From NCBI GenBank assembly GCA_016508695.1, contig VNKQ01000009.1, positions 62,001 through 126,000 of the forward strand: DNA of 64,000 nt. The letters are read 5' to 3'. The number at the start of each line of letters is the position of its first letter. Within the stretch, counting starts at the first letter, position 1. The notes under the pieces are model-generated. The model was not told where the DNA came from and did not search any database. It was given only the letters and a program-made list of their open reading frames with translations. Made by a program: the position numbers and the translations under genes. This document shows, one piece after another, positions 9,502-22,603 of this stretch. This DNA is from Hyphodiscus hymeniophilus. Lineage: Eukaryota; Ascomycota; Leotiomycetes; Helotiales; Hyphodiscaceae.

Positions 9502-11800
9502 ATGTCTTCTCAGATATACTCCAGATATATTCCTCCTAAAAAAGCCAAAGGGACAAAAGCTTCCCAGCCTTTCCCTCCTCCGGAAGTCCTTCAATCTACA
9601 ACCAAACACGATGCGTCCTCGACCTATGCCCGTTATGTTCCGTCCAAATCAAAAGCGAAGAGGAGGAAAATCAAAGACTCTGTGGAAGATAGCAGTTCTA
9701 CTATGGAATCTTTGTCTATTTCTGCGCCTAAATATGTGGGTATTCATATATCGTATAGCTAATTGTTGAACTAATGACATTATGCAGGACTCAGCCTTGG
9801 ATATCGACGCTCCGGCTCCGACTAATATACAACCCGATGACATTCCTGCAGACGAGATCAACGACCCTAGGCATAGACGCTTGATGGAAAAACGAGAGAA
9901 GTCTTTGAGAAAAGCAGAGAAGCTTGCGAGGAAAGAGGCCACAAAGGCGGCCCCCGAAGCTTTGAACGACGAGATAGTTGGAGATCCTATTCCAGTGGAG
10001 ATAGAGGAGCTTCACGATTTGGTCCCTCTACCCCAACCAAAGCCAGTTCCTGAACCTCTAGTCCAATCTATCACTGCCTCCCTCCCGCCATGGCTGGCAA
10101 ACCCCATTCGAGTTTCTCCAACTTTAACAGCCCCGTTCTCAGCACTCGGCATTTCCCCAGAAGTTGAAAAGGTTCTGTACACAAAGGGGTTTAAGGAAGC
10201 ATTTGCAGTACAAGCAGCTGTACTTCCGTTGCTATTGCCCGGTACTTCTAATTCTGTGGGTGATGTCCTCGTGTCAGCAGCGACCGGATCAGGAAAAACT
10301 CTAGCTTACGTCCTACCCATGATCGAGGATGTCAGTTCAAATGTTGTTACGAGATTACGAGGGCTCATTGTATTGCCTACAAGAGAGCTTGTTATACAAG
10401 CCAGGGAAATGTGTGAAGCGTGTGCAACAGCTGTCTCTGGCAAGAAACGAGTCAAAGTCGGCACAGCTGTTGGAAATGAAACATTCAAGGCGGAGCAAGC
10501 TTCATTGATGGAGAAGGAGTTGCGATATGATCCTGCTGGCTACAAAAAGCAACTACAGCGGCTAAATGCAAAATGGGAAAGTTCGGATGTGGAAGATGAT
10601 TCAGACAATGATTTCCTTTGCGACGACGAAGAAGTCTCTGCTCTTCCAGACCATATCATAAACCCAATTTCGAAAATCGACATCCTCATTTGTACACCGG
10701 GAAGACTTGTTGAGCACCTGAAATCGACTCATGGGTTCTCACTGGAGTATGTTAGATGGCTTGTTGTCGATGAAGCAGATAAACTCCTTGACCAAAGCTT
10801 CCAGCAATGGCTTGAAATCGTCATGGGTCGTTTAAATTCTAGCAATCCATCTTTGCGCAACAATAATCATGTCAGGAAGGTTGTACTGAGCGCAACCATG
10901 ACACGAGACATTGGCCAGCTGAACACTCTCAAGCTCTTCCGACCAAAATTGGTTGTCATGGAGGGTTCACATGATCAAAATGACCTACAAAACGAGGAAG
11001 CTTCATTAGCTTTACCAGAGCTATTGGTAGAATCCGCAGTGAAGGCAGATGACGAGAGTCTGAAACCGTTGTATCTGTTGGAGCTGCTACGGAGAGAGGG
11101 TTTGACACTGTCAATTCCAGAAGTGGATCCGTCTAGCTCAGAGGATTCATCTTCTGACTCGGATGACACCTCATCCGATGGCAATTCTTCTACAATATCA
11201 AGCTCGTCGCAAACTAGTTTGTCGAGAGCCGTGGCAAAGCCCGCGCTTACAGATATCCCTCGAGGAGTCCTTGTCTTCACCAAATCCAACGAAACTGCCG
11301 TCCGACTAGGTCGCCTTCTTGCCTTACTTGAATCATCCCTGGCCGATGCAATTGGCACATTGACATCTACCACATCAACATCCTCTCGCCGCAAAACAAT
11401 AAATTCTTTTATCGCCGGGAAAATATCTATTCTGGTAGCTTCTGATCTTGTGTCTCGCGGTCTCGACCTTCCGAATCTCGCGCACGTCATCAATTACGAT
11501 ATTCCCTCTAGCGTGACTAATTATGTGCACCGCGTGGGAAGAACAGCTAGAGCTGGAAAGAAAGGTTGGGCTTGGTCAATATTCATACCAGTCGAGGGTA
11601 GGTGGTTTTGGAACGAGATTGCAAGATCACCAGATATTGCTCGCCAGACAGGCACCAAGATTTCAAGAGTGAACATTGATGCACAAAGCTTTGGGGCTGA
11701 GATTAGGGAACGATATGAAACCGCTTTGGAGGTGCTGGGACAGGAAGCTAAGTCTTCCAAGACGAAGTCATTTAAGAATGGCAAGTCTACTGAAAGGTGA
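9502..11800 (+). CDS. DBP6: DEAD-box RNA helicase Dbp6, 60S ribosome biogenesis
   Basis: Two exons, 9502-9735 and 9788-11800, with a 52-base intron; 748 residues. The N-terminus is hydrophilic and Lys-rich, including a basic KSKAKRRKIK stretch compatible with nucleolar import. The core shows the Q-motif region, motif I AATGSGKT near residue 242, Ia LPTRELV, Ib CTPGRLVEHL, motif II VVDEADKLL near 405, motif III LSATMT near 445, motif V SRGLDL and motif VI YVHRVGRTARAG. Acidic inserts interrupt the RecA domains (VEDDSDNDF, and a Ser/Asp-rich run before the second domain), as expected for Dbp6 rather than generic DEAD proteins. Dbp6 is needed for early 60S assembly in yeast nucleoli. The frame is intact. 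Confidence 0.95.
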
Positions 11801-13247
11801 TGTTGAGATCATGAGAATGCGCGAGCCCATCCATTGCACTTCAAATCAGACCTCTGCTGGCAAGTTTTGGTGGATTTTCAGCGGTTCTCGTATTGACTAC
11901 TTTGGCCCGGCTCTTAACCTGGCTCCCATCTGAACTGGGTCACTTGTGCGGCGAATGGGGTAAAACCGCCTCCACATCGAATCTAATCTTTGACACCCTT
12001 TATCGCACGGGGGACCGTTGCGTAATCCTCCCTCATACGTTGCTGTGCATGCAAAGCTGCTGTGCCTTGAAATCCAATAATTCCTCGACTTTTTGCCATG
12101 ATGTTGGTGATTTTTACATTATGTTCGCCATCGAAGTTGTTCCTTTGCCATGGCTGTCAGCGATTTCCATTACCAAATCGTCATCAGAAGAAGTTCATTC
12201 TCGGCGTAACATTGAAGCTGAAGTATTCCCTCCCCGACACTGACTGCCGAGAGGACTCCTACTTCTTCTGCCAGGTGTTGGCAACGGATGCCACTTGTCT
12301 GCAATCCAAACGACCACAAGGGGTAGCAAGACTTTGGACAGAGCGACCCGGAGCACGTATTCGACAAAGGGGAGGATATACCGCCTGCGGTCAAGGCAAT
12401 AGATGCCAAGTCTGGAGAGCTTAGCGAACATGCGATTGACGATAGTTCTCAAAGAGAATGTGCAACAGTCTGTCTACTAATCCTGATTACGGTGGAAGGA
12501 CTTGGGAAAATAATTGAAGTCACTACTGAAATCCAAGGCCGAAGAGCGCAGATCGAACGTTCCGTTTTTAGAGCAGACGTCTAATTAAGATTGCAGGTGT
12601 GCGCCCAAAAGCTGGGTCTAGGACGAGAGATGAGCTTGATCTTTCGATTGTCCCGAAACCTGGCGTCACGTGGTAGCGCATTAACTGCCACAACTTCTCT
12701 GCTTTCGATGCAACCTCTTGTGGGTGTAATCATGTATACAGCGCAGCCAGATATGCACTGAGGAAGATCCGAACGAAACATGGTTATTCGCAGATCTCAG
12801 TTTGGAAAGCCCAAGGATAAAAAACAAGTAGACTCGTAGGGGAAGTAGGTATAAAGGCTCGATAAGCTTTGAGAGTCCGTCTGCGAATTTATCTGGTAAA
12901 CAGCCTCGTTGTCCTGCCACTGCTGTGATTACCAGTGAGCAGTTACAAGATTTGAGAGTTGTCCACATTATTTTGGTGCATGTTCAGACGGCATCACAAG
13001 TTGAACTGCACTATTAAAAGTCACATGACCATGGCGTGACCTACACCTCAACCAACAGTTCCTGTCGGGCGAAAGCCTTGCTTCTATGAGAGAGCCTTCT
13101 CTTCTCCATCACGTCTTTACAATCTTATGAGTCGGTTTCTTAATCGATGATCTTCTTAAACTACCACATATTTGCTATTGCGAAGAGATCAGGTTTTAGG
13201 GCTTCACTTTTGGGGAGCTCTAATCCTATTCCGATTTGCGATGCTCG
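11801..13247. other. Intergenic region of about 1.4 kb
   Basis: Several overlapping short ORFs occur on both strands, none over 120 codons and none resembling a protein family I recognise. No repeat structure was seen. It should contain the NLR promoter near its right end. Confidence 0.45.
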
Positions 13248-16200
13248 ATGGCTGACGGATTGTCAGTCGCAGCGAGCATTGCTGGATTGATCCAGATCGC
13301 CGATATCGTCGTTCGGCGAGGCTACCGATATGTTCGCGATGTTAAAGATGCCGAAAGATCGATCGAGCGCCTCATTGATGAGGTCAACAAGCTTTCAGGT
13401 GTCCTCCACAGCCTGAGAAACGTCGCAGAGCGTTGCGAAGACAATAAGCTGGACATTGAGCCGACGGCGCAGATACATCATATCGAAGCTTGTCTCAAAA
13501 CACTACAGCTTATCGACACGTATCTCGAGACGTCAAACCCTGCAAGGAAGGCTGATCACGTGGGTAATATTAAGCAGAAGCTCATATGGCCCTTGAACCG
13601 GTCCAAAGTAAAGGAATTGATGTCTGAAGTGGAAAAGCACAAGTCAGTGATGAACTTGGCCATGACGGCGAGTACAATGTCGGCACTTCTGAGTCTATTG
13701 GATCGCCAGGATTATATAAAAGACAACCTTCTTGAGCTTAAAGCAGGAATCGAACGAGATAGAGCGAAGAGGACCCGTGTCGAAATGAGTAAACAGCGAA
13801 AACTGTGGCTCACCTCTCTGAGCCGGGTGGATGCTCAACGGTGGCAAAATGCCAACATCAAACTTAGGCAGCCTGGAAGCGGAAACTGGTTCACTAACGG
13901 GCCAGATTTTCAAGAGTGGCTGTCAATCAAGAGCTCCAAACTATGGGTACACGGCATTCCAGGAGCTGGAAAGACGATTTTGATGGCCTCAGCGATACAG
14001 GAAGCAATGAAGTATACAAACGAAAGTCATGCACTAGCATACTTCTATGCAGATTATAAAGTCCCCGCGACTCACGACCCAAAGAACATGCTCGGGTCTC
14101 TTGCCCAACAGATTGCAGTTCAAAATGAAAAGTGTTTTTACACACTACGGGACTTCTGGGGGACTCCAGGCTCGCCAGGACGTATGTACTCGGTTGCAGG
14201 AGACCCAACAGTCGAGGTCTTATTGGATCTTATCACTGATCTGTCCACACACTTTACTGATGTCATGATAATTGTCGATGGTCTCGATGAGGTCGCTGTA
14301 GATCGCTCGGGAGCAGCATATACTTTACAAAGCCTTAATCAGCCAAGTGGGAATGTGAAGACCCTCTTCGCCAGCCGAAAAGAAATTGACCTCGAGTACC
14401 CCCTTCGGGATTTCAAAGAGCTCTCGATTGCCGCCATGAGTAGTGACTTGAGGTTGTACGTCGCCTCTGAGATTGAGAGGCGTACCCGAAACAGAAGTCT
14501 CCGAATCCAGGACTCAGAGTTAAAGGAGCACATCATGCGAGTCCTTGTTGATAAGGCAGATGGCATGTAAGTTTTGTCCGACCCCAGTAGACTCTTTCTC
14601 ACATATCTCAAAGGTTCCGGTGGGTAGCTTGTCAATTGGATTACCTTGAGGAGTGCACAAATGATCGGGAACGCCGCGAGGCCCTCAACAAACTTCCTCC
14701 AGATCTACCTAGCTCTTATGAACGAATCCTGGATCGACTCAACAACAGTCGAAATCGGAAGAACCAAAGACTGGTGGTTCGCGCTCTGCAGTGGATTCTA
14801 TATTCAGAGTGGCCTTTGAATACCCCTGAATTACTGGAAGCGTTGTCGGTTGATGAGGGCGACAATTATATCGACCAAAGTGCGATTACCACCGAAGAGG
14901 ATATATTGCACTGGGCAAGCAGCCTGTTGCGAAGAAGACTCGGGGGAGGACTGGAAATTGCACATTTTACTGTGAAAGAGTTTCTTGTCGCTATCGACTG
15001 TCAGAAAACGCCGCATTTCTCGCCATATCTGATGCTTCAAGAGGATGCTGAAGTTCGGCTTGCCAGAGTATGCTTAACATTCCTCAATTGCCGGCCCTTC
15101 TCGGAGATTATGCCAGAAAACTCCCACGATCTACTCAGAATCATTGACTCGCATCCATTCCTTCCCTATGCCACAGTCAACTGGGATTGTCATAGTCTCT
15201 ATCACATGGATGACGAGATGATCATGCTTCTAGCACGTCAACTCTTCCATCCGACTGTCTCAAAGCAGTTCAATCTGTACCGTCTCGTACGTCACGTAAG
15301 GAAATGGGATAAGACGATCTTCCGAACGGAAGATCAAGCGGAGGCCTTTGCAGATATTGACATCGCAAAGTTTGATGACTCGAATCCTCTCCATTGGGCA
15401 GCCTATCTTGGCCTGGAGCACCTTTGCCACTGGCTTATTTCGGAAGGTCTTTCTGTGCACCAGATAAGTTGTGTCGGGACACCATTAAACTGTGCTCTTT
15501 TTGGGCATTATGCTATACGAATGTATCGTGAAGACGATCTCGATGATCAGCCCAGATATTTCCAAGATTTTGGGGGTGTCACAGTAGAAGAAGCGGGTGA
15601 GATTCTCGATCCACAACCAAAACAGCGACCACGACTTGAAGTAATACAGTTGCTTCTGAAGAATGGCGTATCTCCAAACGCACAAACAAGCCTAATATTG
15701 GATATTCTCCCTCTTACCATAGCTGTCCGCACTTTCTATCCTGACCGCTGCTCAGCTCTTGTCGCTGCGGGTGCCCGGTTTTCAGATAATGATCTCTGGA
15801 TCATCAAAAAGAGTTTAGAGAACGGTAAAATCAGTACCATGGGAGAGTATATTGTTGAAGAAGCGGTCAAAAATCTAGATGTGGTGATGCCTGACTCGCA
15901 CGAAACTTTGTTCGACGTCGCAGTAACATATCGCTCTAATCTTGGGGACCTGACCGGTTACGACGCAACAGACGGCAAACAGGCAGAGGCTTTATTGGGC
16001 ACTCTATCTTCTCATCCCGACGCTTTAGAATGGGCAGCCTATGTCGACTATACCATTCACGATCTGTTCTTCTTGTATCCCTTGCTAGCCAAGATGCAGT
16101 GTACACTTGCCAGTCCGGAGCCTTTCCCTTCGCTTCTCCGGCAATTCACCCTAGAGGCCATCAGGCACTACGATACAAAGACAATTTCCATGATGCTAGA

Positions 16201-16585
16201 GAACGATCCGAATGCTCTGACATCATTGACGGATGAAGGCAACAGCATGCTTCATCTGGCTGTCGCTGATAAGGAAAATTGGCATTCGAAATTGTCGAAC
16301 TCGTACAGTGCCCACCTGCATGCAGAAATGGTCGAAATCCTGGTCAAAAACGGCCACAGTGTCAGCAGGCAAAATGACCAAGGAGAAACCCCGCTCCATC
16401 TGGCAGCTCGGCACGGTGATCTTAAAACATTCAAGGTCCTGTTCCGTGCTGACCCTGAAGAAGAACTGCTTGGAATTCGAACGTTCACAGGACTCACAAT
16501 GTACGATTACGCTGTAGAAGCAGGGTCATTCGCCATCATAGAGTTTCTACAGAATCATGAGGTGCGTTCGAAAACGAGTGAGTAA
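13248..16585 (+). CDS. NLR-like protein: N-terminal fungal domain, NACHT, ankyrin repeats
   Basis: Two exons, 13248-14566 and 14614-16585, joined at KADGMFRWVACQLDYLEE; 1,096 residues from MADGLSVAAS (an ATG four codons upstream at 13236 is also possible). The N-terminus, with SVAASIAGLIQIAD and a long helical stretch, resembles the PigL_N-type domain found ahead of many fungal NACHT proteins. The NACHT ATPase has Walker A GIPGAGKT near residue 236 and Walker B IIVDGLDE near 341. A sensor-like FASR and a winged-helix region follow. Ankyrin repeats are visible at NPLHWAAYLGLEHL (about 697) and at two adjacent units near 982-1055 (SMLHLAVADKE, ETPLHLAARHGD). Such proteins act as intracellular sensors in allorecognition or immunity-like responses. 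The frame is intact; ligand and effector are unknown. Confidence 0.92.
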
Positions 16586-17393
16586 TATCAGCAAGACTCA
16601 TTAGACGTACATATGGAAGAAGTCATCGGGTGTACTGCAACTGCTCCATCACCGGTTTTAGCGTGATAGCGGTCAAGAAGCTGCGATCATGTTTAGATGC
16701 AATGGTCCTTTGATATCAACGCAGGCTAGGTAAGACCGAGAAGAATATTTCCGACGGATGCTTTCCGGCCATATGAAAGCTTGAAGCTTCAAGAGCCTCA
16801 AATCTTGGAATGAACCGTGGTAATTCTATGCGGTTATGGGCTTTATTGAGAGCGCGAAGTTATTGGAGTTGGAGGTTTGAACATCAAAGAGATTTCCCAG
16901 ATGCTTCATTGTCAACTCTGCGTCCCCGATAAAGCCTTGTGAATATGAATATGACAATCTCGTCAGTGGTTTACATTTTTCAATATATCTCTGTTTGTTC
17001 CCGGAAGTTCTGGCATCTACTAGATTTGATACGAAAAGGCACCTCGACTTCCGATAGTGAAGCAAGAATAACGTTGGAAGTTTGAGAGTCGAAAAAAAAA
17101 CTTTTGTCTCGACAAGAGATACCACCTTTATCGGTCTTTGCTTCACAGGGCGTTGGTTGGAGACTTTCGGCTAGATTACTTTGCTATCTTCTGCTTACGC
17201 AGCCGGGCTTATAACCTGTTGAATGCTATCTCTGCCAGGTATAGCGAATTACCTGGAATGGAGGGTATTCGTAACTACATGATTTTGGTGTTGTTGAAGC
17301 TCTGAAGGAGCTCAACCTTTACTAATTACATTACTTATATTAGTGGAGCTAAACCCGATTAGGGTCGAGTCCACACCACCTATATTCGCTCAT
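16586..17393. other. Intergenic region
   Basis: The 3' flank of the NLR gene and 5' flank of the transporter pseudogene. Short minus-strand ORFs here are not convincing. Confidence 0.45.
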
Positions 17394-19176
17394 ATGTCAG
17401 AGCTCACAGGCTACATCCTTCAACAGAAAGCTCCCCTCGCTAAGATGGAGACACAGCGATCTGCAACTCCCCCGTTGGAGCTTTATCCCATTGTCGCCAA
17501 GGAGAAGTTCAAAATCTACAACTATATGGTCGTGGTCGCTGTCGCCGTCGGATCGGTCGCCAGCGGCATGGTGGGCGGCATAATCAGTGCGACTCTAGCT
17601 CAACCAAGTTTCCTTGAGTATTTTGGATTTCTCACATATACCAAGTCCAATACTGCCTTGGTGGGTGCAACTCTAGGCGTGTTCTATGCTGGAGCCTTGT
17701 GTGGGACATTGATCATGACCTGGCTTGCGGACTCGTATGGCAGAAAAGCGGCACTCTCCGTGGCTTCGATTATCAGCATCTTCAGCTCAGCCTTACTTAC
17801 CGGCAGCGTCCACATAGCAATGTTTTTGGTGTTCAGGTTCCCTCCCCCCTCCCCCCTCCCCCCTCCCCTTCCTCGTTTTCATGTAGATCCTGTACTGATA
17901 TCTCTTAGCTTCACCGCAAGTGTAGCCTCTGGGATGTACCTTTCAGGCATCATACTTTTGCAGTCTGAGCTGTCTCCGCCGCACTTTCGCGGGTTGATGG
18001 TCGGCCTAGCCTCAGTCGCCCAATTTATTGGTTACTCACTCGCAGGCTAGGTGGGCGTAGCCTTTTATTTCGTTGATGCCAGTGGTGCTCAATGGCGCAT
18101 CCCATTCGCCTTAACCGCAATTCCGGCCATTCTAGCCCTTCTGGCACTTAGAAAGGTACCCGAATCACCCCGATGGCTTGTCATGAGGAATAGGCTTGAA
18201 GAAGCCAGCCTCATCATACAGAAGCTTCATGGCGGGATAGACGAAGATGACTCAACCCGGTTTGGTGTCTTAGAAATCGACCAAATGAAGGCCCAGATTC
18301 AATTTGAAATGGATAACAGCGTGTCTTGGTGGACAATACTTACCGCAAAACAAATCCGTGTGCGAGCTCTTCTGACTATTCTTGTCTCCTTTATAGCCCA
18401 GGTCACTAGTCCAGTCCAATCACTTGGTTATAATTGACTAATTTCTTCAGTCTGGAGGTGTCCTTGTCATCACCAACTATGGTCCCACAATTTATAAGAG
18501 CCTGGGATTTAGCACTGTGGCCCAACTATGCATAGGAGCTGGATACACCACTAGCTCTATCCTCTGGAGCTTTGTCTCGACCCTTTTAATCGATAGGGAA
18601 GGGCGGGTCAAGTTGATTGTAACAGGAACTGTTGCACAGGTCTTCTGTATGATAGTGGTAACTGGGCTGATTGCTAATCTTACGGAAACGACCAATTCAG
18701 CAACACTGAGGGCAATTGTTGCAATGTTCTATCTTTTCGAATTCGGCTTCGCTTTATTCACTGAGCCTACAAGCTTTACATACGTCGCCGAAATATGGCC
18801 GGCGCATATGAGAGCGAAGGGAGTCGCTTTAGGGATCTGTGCCCTCTTCGTTATGGATACGGCACTCACTACGTAAGTCTCCTCTCAAAAACCTTGCGAG
18901 ACTATTCAAAACTTACCATCCTCATCCTTGCAGTGCCTCACTCTATGCATTTACTTTCATAAGTGGAAGTTCTACTTAGTCTTTATCATTGTACCAGCTG
19001 CATTTACTGTTCTGTTCTGGTTCCTCGCGCAAGAGACTACAGGAAAGTCTCTAGAGGAAATGGGTGGGTTGTTTGGGGACACAATTATGGTACAGACTCT
19101 CCACGAGAAGTTGACGGAGGGCCCATCGGTTTTGGAAGCTCCTGTTCATAATTCGACAGACAAATATCTAGATTAG
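17394..19176 (+). pseudogene. MFS sugar-transporter pseudogene (nonsense codon and frameshift)
   Basis: The reading starts at ATG 17394. Exons 17394-17836, 17909-18401, 18451-18872 and 18934-19176 are joined by GT-AG introns and encode a sugar-porter MFS: LADSYGRKAAL (motif A), the SPRWL signature in PESPRWLVMRN, and an ETTGKSLEEMGGLFGD tail with the family's PET-like end. Two lesions break it. A TAG at 18048-18050 replaces the Trp expected in LAG-W-VGVAFYF. In the last exon, frame is lost between TFIS and WKFYLVF near 18958-18963, consistent with one missing base. TGG to TAG is a C-to-T change on the other strand in CpA context, the type repeat-induced point mutation makes. If still transcribed, it would give a peptide of at most about 194 residues. 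It lies tail-to-tail with a Zn2Cys6 gene. Confidence 0.85.
17840..17870 (+). repeat. Pyrimidine tract of TCCCCCC units inside an intron
   Basis: Repeated C6-T units lie in the first intron of the transporter pseudogene. The minus strand is correspondingly a G6-A repeat able in principle to form a G-quadruplex. The intron (17837-17908) is 72 bases and has no in-frame stop, so its retention would not change the frame. Confidence 0.75.
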
Positions 19177-19709
19177 AGTAGGAGGTCCCCCGCACAAATG
19201 AGAGCACGATGACCTCATCTTCACAATCGCGGATCAGCCTGATGCAATTAATGCTTAAATATGGCGGAATACATAATCTATCAATATAACTAAATATGAA
19301 ATCCCCAGACCGAATCATTGCAGCTCTCCATACTTTCACCATGTCAACAGCAAAATCCGTCTCGACATTTATCGATCGTGCACCAACATTCTCATCGCAT
19401 CATAGTTCGAAGTCTGGTTGCGAATGGTTGCGAGAAAATCATCAGGAAAATATGATGCCAAGAGAAGAGGTCGTATCGCATACCTATGAAACTCGCAGTG
19501 CGAAATCTATGTTAGTACGTACAGTACATTCATCGTCAGAGTCACGACAAGCACGAGAGCCACTACAAGTATCTGCATGGAATGGCATGCGCATGACGAG
19601 TGTCATCGATACAAGTCACACACGGGTATATACACATTCCGACATTCTTTAAAGTTTTCAAAGATGGCTTTGCGAAAGAAGGGCAAGGCTGCTAGGCCCC
19701 TCGTCATTG

Positions 19710-21408
19710 TTATGAATGCTCAGCAAAATAGCCTACATTTCCAAGCATGGAATAAACCGTCCATACATCAATGTCCTCGCCCCTTTCCAAATAGCCAGCA
19801 ACCTCGACTGCTTGCTCGATCCTCATGCTGGCGCCCACAAAGCGTAATTGGCGTATGATCCACAATTGCAGAGATATTTCGGTAGAGGGTGATCGTCCAA
19901 TAACATATAAAGGCCAGATGAGACAATAGGCGCCAGCTGCGCAAGCGTCCCTTGAGAGTTTGAGATGAGCGTCCAAAGACATTGATGTGGAACTGGCCGA
20001 TGATATCTGGAGTAATGGTATATATCCTGCTTCTTGAGCCACACTAGCACATATCTCTGAAGCCATCTTCAGGATACTCTCCGTTGCAAGCTGCTGTTGT
20101 TCGGTGTAGTCCAGCATCATAAAAGAAGGCGACGCGGAGGACGATCCTGAACGACATTGCTCCTGAATGAGCTCAAGAAGAGGCACTCTACCAGCGCGGA
20201 CCATGTTGACAGCCTCCGTGATGCGGTAATCGTTGTAGACGTGAATATGTGGCTCATAAAGCAGATCCGACGAAACTGATATAGTGTCATACTGCCATTC
20301 CGGAGGTAGCGTGTCCAGAATTGAAACCATGGCTTTATCGAGATCTGATACCGCCAAAATGATTGCATCGGAATTGGTGAGGGTACCGTCCGTAAGGGCC
20401 GTGCGCAGACCAATATATCGAACGGTGACTTCTGACAGGCGCCACGCTGGATCTGCTGTATCGACGAAGCTGGCAGCGGCAGCACGAAGATTAATATAGT
20501 CTTCCGGTAGTGGTATTCCGCGTTGCATACAGCCCAGGAGAATATTCGAGCCCATCTGGGTGAAGAGTTGGAGGCCGAACTCACTTCTGAACTGCTCTTG
20601 ACCACGGAGCTTCATGAGTGTAGCTGCCCCGTTGAGATGTTCGGACCAGGATGCCAGCGATCGACGACGCGGATAGGAAACCTTTTCGAAGAAGTCGAGA
20701 AGCATGACGGCAGACAACGTGCTATCTCTGGTGAATAGATCATTTGATTGAAGGGCCGCGTTCGTCAATTGCAGGGCGGACACATATTCCTTCCTTGCAC
20801 ATTGCTCCAGCTCCGAAGATCGAACTGTCTTTGACATACAGGCAAGGCCCACGGCGCGTATTGTAGCCGAAAGATGTTCATCTACACATCCACTGTCATA
20901 TAATGACTTGAGATATCTAAATGACCGAGCATTACCCATAATATGATTCAGAACAAAGAAGTTAGTTGCGCGGTCTGCGAGTGAGTCTACCATGCCATGT
21001 ATGTACGGTAGTTTGTAGTCTGCCTCAATTTTAGGACTCGTTTGTCGCTGGTCCATCGGGAACAGTGGGAGGTGTGAAGTTGCACCAATCTTCGTCACTT
21101 GCTTCGATGTGGATGGGTGAGTGACGGGGCTTTGTTCTTCAATTACGTCTATGGTCTCGACGTACTTTGCTCCACGGACTCTTTTCACAACCCACGCTCC
21201 CTGGTCTCTGAAGACACGATCGGTTAGGTCTCGATATCCAAAACAAGCCCGTTTTGTCCGTATACATTGGCCACACTGCGGTTTAAGGAGGTCACACTGT
21301 GAATACTTTAGAGCCTGCCTCTAACAACTTAGCCTGCTTAGTGCTAACCTTGGTCCTCTTCTCTCTGCAAGGCTGACAAGCAGCCGCCGGCCGTCCGCAG
21401 TAAACCAT
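19710..21408 (-). CDS. Zn2Cys6 transcription factor
   Basis: Two exons, 21408-21349 and 21296-19710, with a 52-base intron inside the zinc cluster; 548 residues. Splicing yields C-QP-C-REKRTK-C-DLLKPQ-C-GQ-C-IRTKRA-C, a perfect C-x2-C-x6-C-x6-C-x2-C-x6-C binuclear cluster at about residues 11-36. It is followed by the GYRD..DRVFRDQ extension common in one large subfamily of fungal regulators. The rest is helical and shows the typical middle region: LSATIRAVGLACMSK, then ASWSEHLNGAATLMKLRGQEQF. No membrane segment. It is probably a nuclear, sequence-specific activator or repressor. It faces the broken sugar transporter tail-to-tail, so shared control cannot be inferred from position. Confidence 0.9.
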
Positions 21409-22603
21409 AGCTATTGTCCCCGAGGACAGGGTAAATCTGATAAACTCAACGCAACTTAGTTTCGTTCAAAATCTTCCCATAGCCGGACGATTTCAAGAGA
21501 CTGCCCCGTCTTGCATTGGTTGGCTTGGCTTGGCGTGGCTTTCTCTGCAATTGCTTGCATATGAGCCAGAAAGCAAGTAAGCACTTTGAAGGTGTAAAAC
21601 GAGGTCGTCGCAATGAGGAAATATGCTGAGCCAAGATGACGGGCACATCGTGGTATAAGAGATCTGATATTGTATTTCACCTCGCTGGCTCATGAAGGCT
21701 AAACTCGTTTAGGGGACCAGCTCGCTAGGCTAATTCCTAGCTGCTCGCTCGGCCAAGTAGCTGTTGCGCAGGATAAATAATTACACCCTAAAAATTTATA
21801 AGAATGTCAGCCAGTACAGTCAACCAATGAAAGAGCTGGTGTGTCTGACTAGCGAAGCAGTAATAGGGGTGTATTTATTTATTCTCTCTCCCCGCGTATC
21901 AGCATACAACTTCCTGTCAAGCGTGAGTGTCCACAAACACCACCAACCTGAGTCAATATACATGGCTACCTCAATTTAGATATCCTAAACAGTTGATTGG
22001 GTAATATCGTTCGGAATTCTACACAATCAATTCTACATATTCTATGCACGGGCTTGTCCTACGTTATGAAACCATGCAAGATGTACTCCCCCAACCCAGC
22101 TATGATACAGTAGGGGTCTTCGTCCCCACCAATCATTTGACTTATCTACCTAAGTTAACGAACCAACAATCCAAGCGAATTCGTCTATTGAGTATTGAAG
22201 GATCGAACGATTACTCAATTTAGCATGTACTCGCTGACGAAAGAGCGGAAGAGGCCGTTCAGCCAGTTCATGAGGCTGAGTTGCTACAATCAACAGCCCG
22301 CAATTCGGTATCTGCTACGCTCGGGAGTGCGTGTAAGTCGAAGTGTGATGGGAATGTGCTCAGTACCTATCTCTTCTTTATGTTGTATTGAGAAATTCTG
22401 TGGTAAATATATCTTCAATTTCCTGCTGGTACCTCTCATCATTTAATCACTCAAACATCGCACTTCATCCTCAGATATAACTACCTTTCAGCTCAAAGCT
22501 ACCCATTATCTGCTTTCTTACAGCACCTCATCCTCCAGACCTCCAAGGCTCCAACAACCTCCAGTACTTTGAATCCAGGTAGCTCCTCATACAACCAGCC
22601 AAA
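21409..22603. other. Intergenic region between divergent genes
   Basis: Upstream of both the regulator (minus) and the DUF7702-like gene (plus). No ORF here is convincing; the 3' half is AT-rich with short pyrimidine tracts. Confidence 0.45.

Noticed and set aside
11893..12452. Cluster of overlapping 80-116 codon ORFs on both strands
   Set aside because: Overlap in several frames on both strands without any motif is what chance gives in GC-balanced intergenic DNA.
18048..18050. TAG as a programmed readthrough or selenocysteine-like recoding site
   Set aside because: The codon is TAG, no structure was evident, and a second independent lesion occurs downstream, so decay is simpler.
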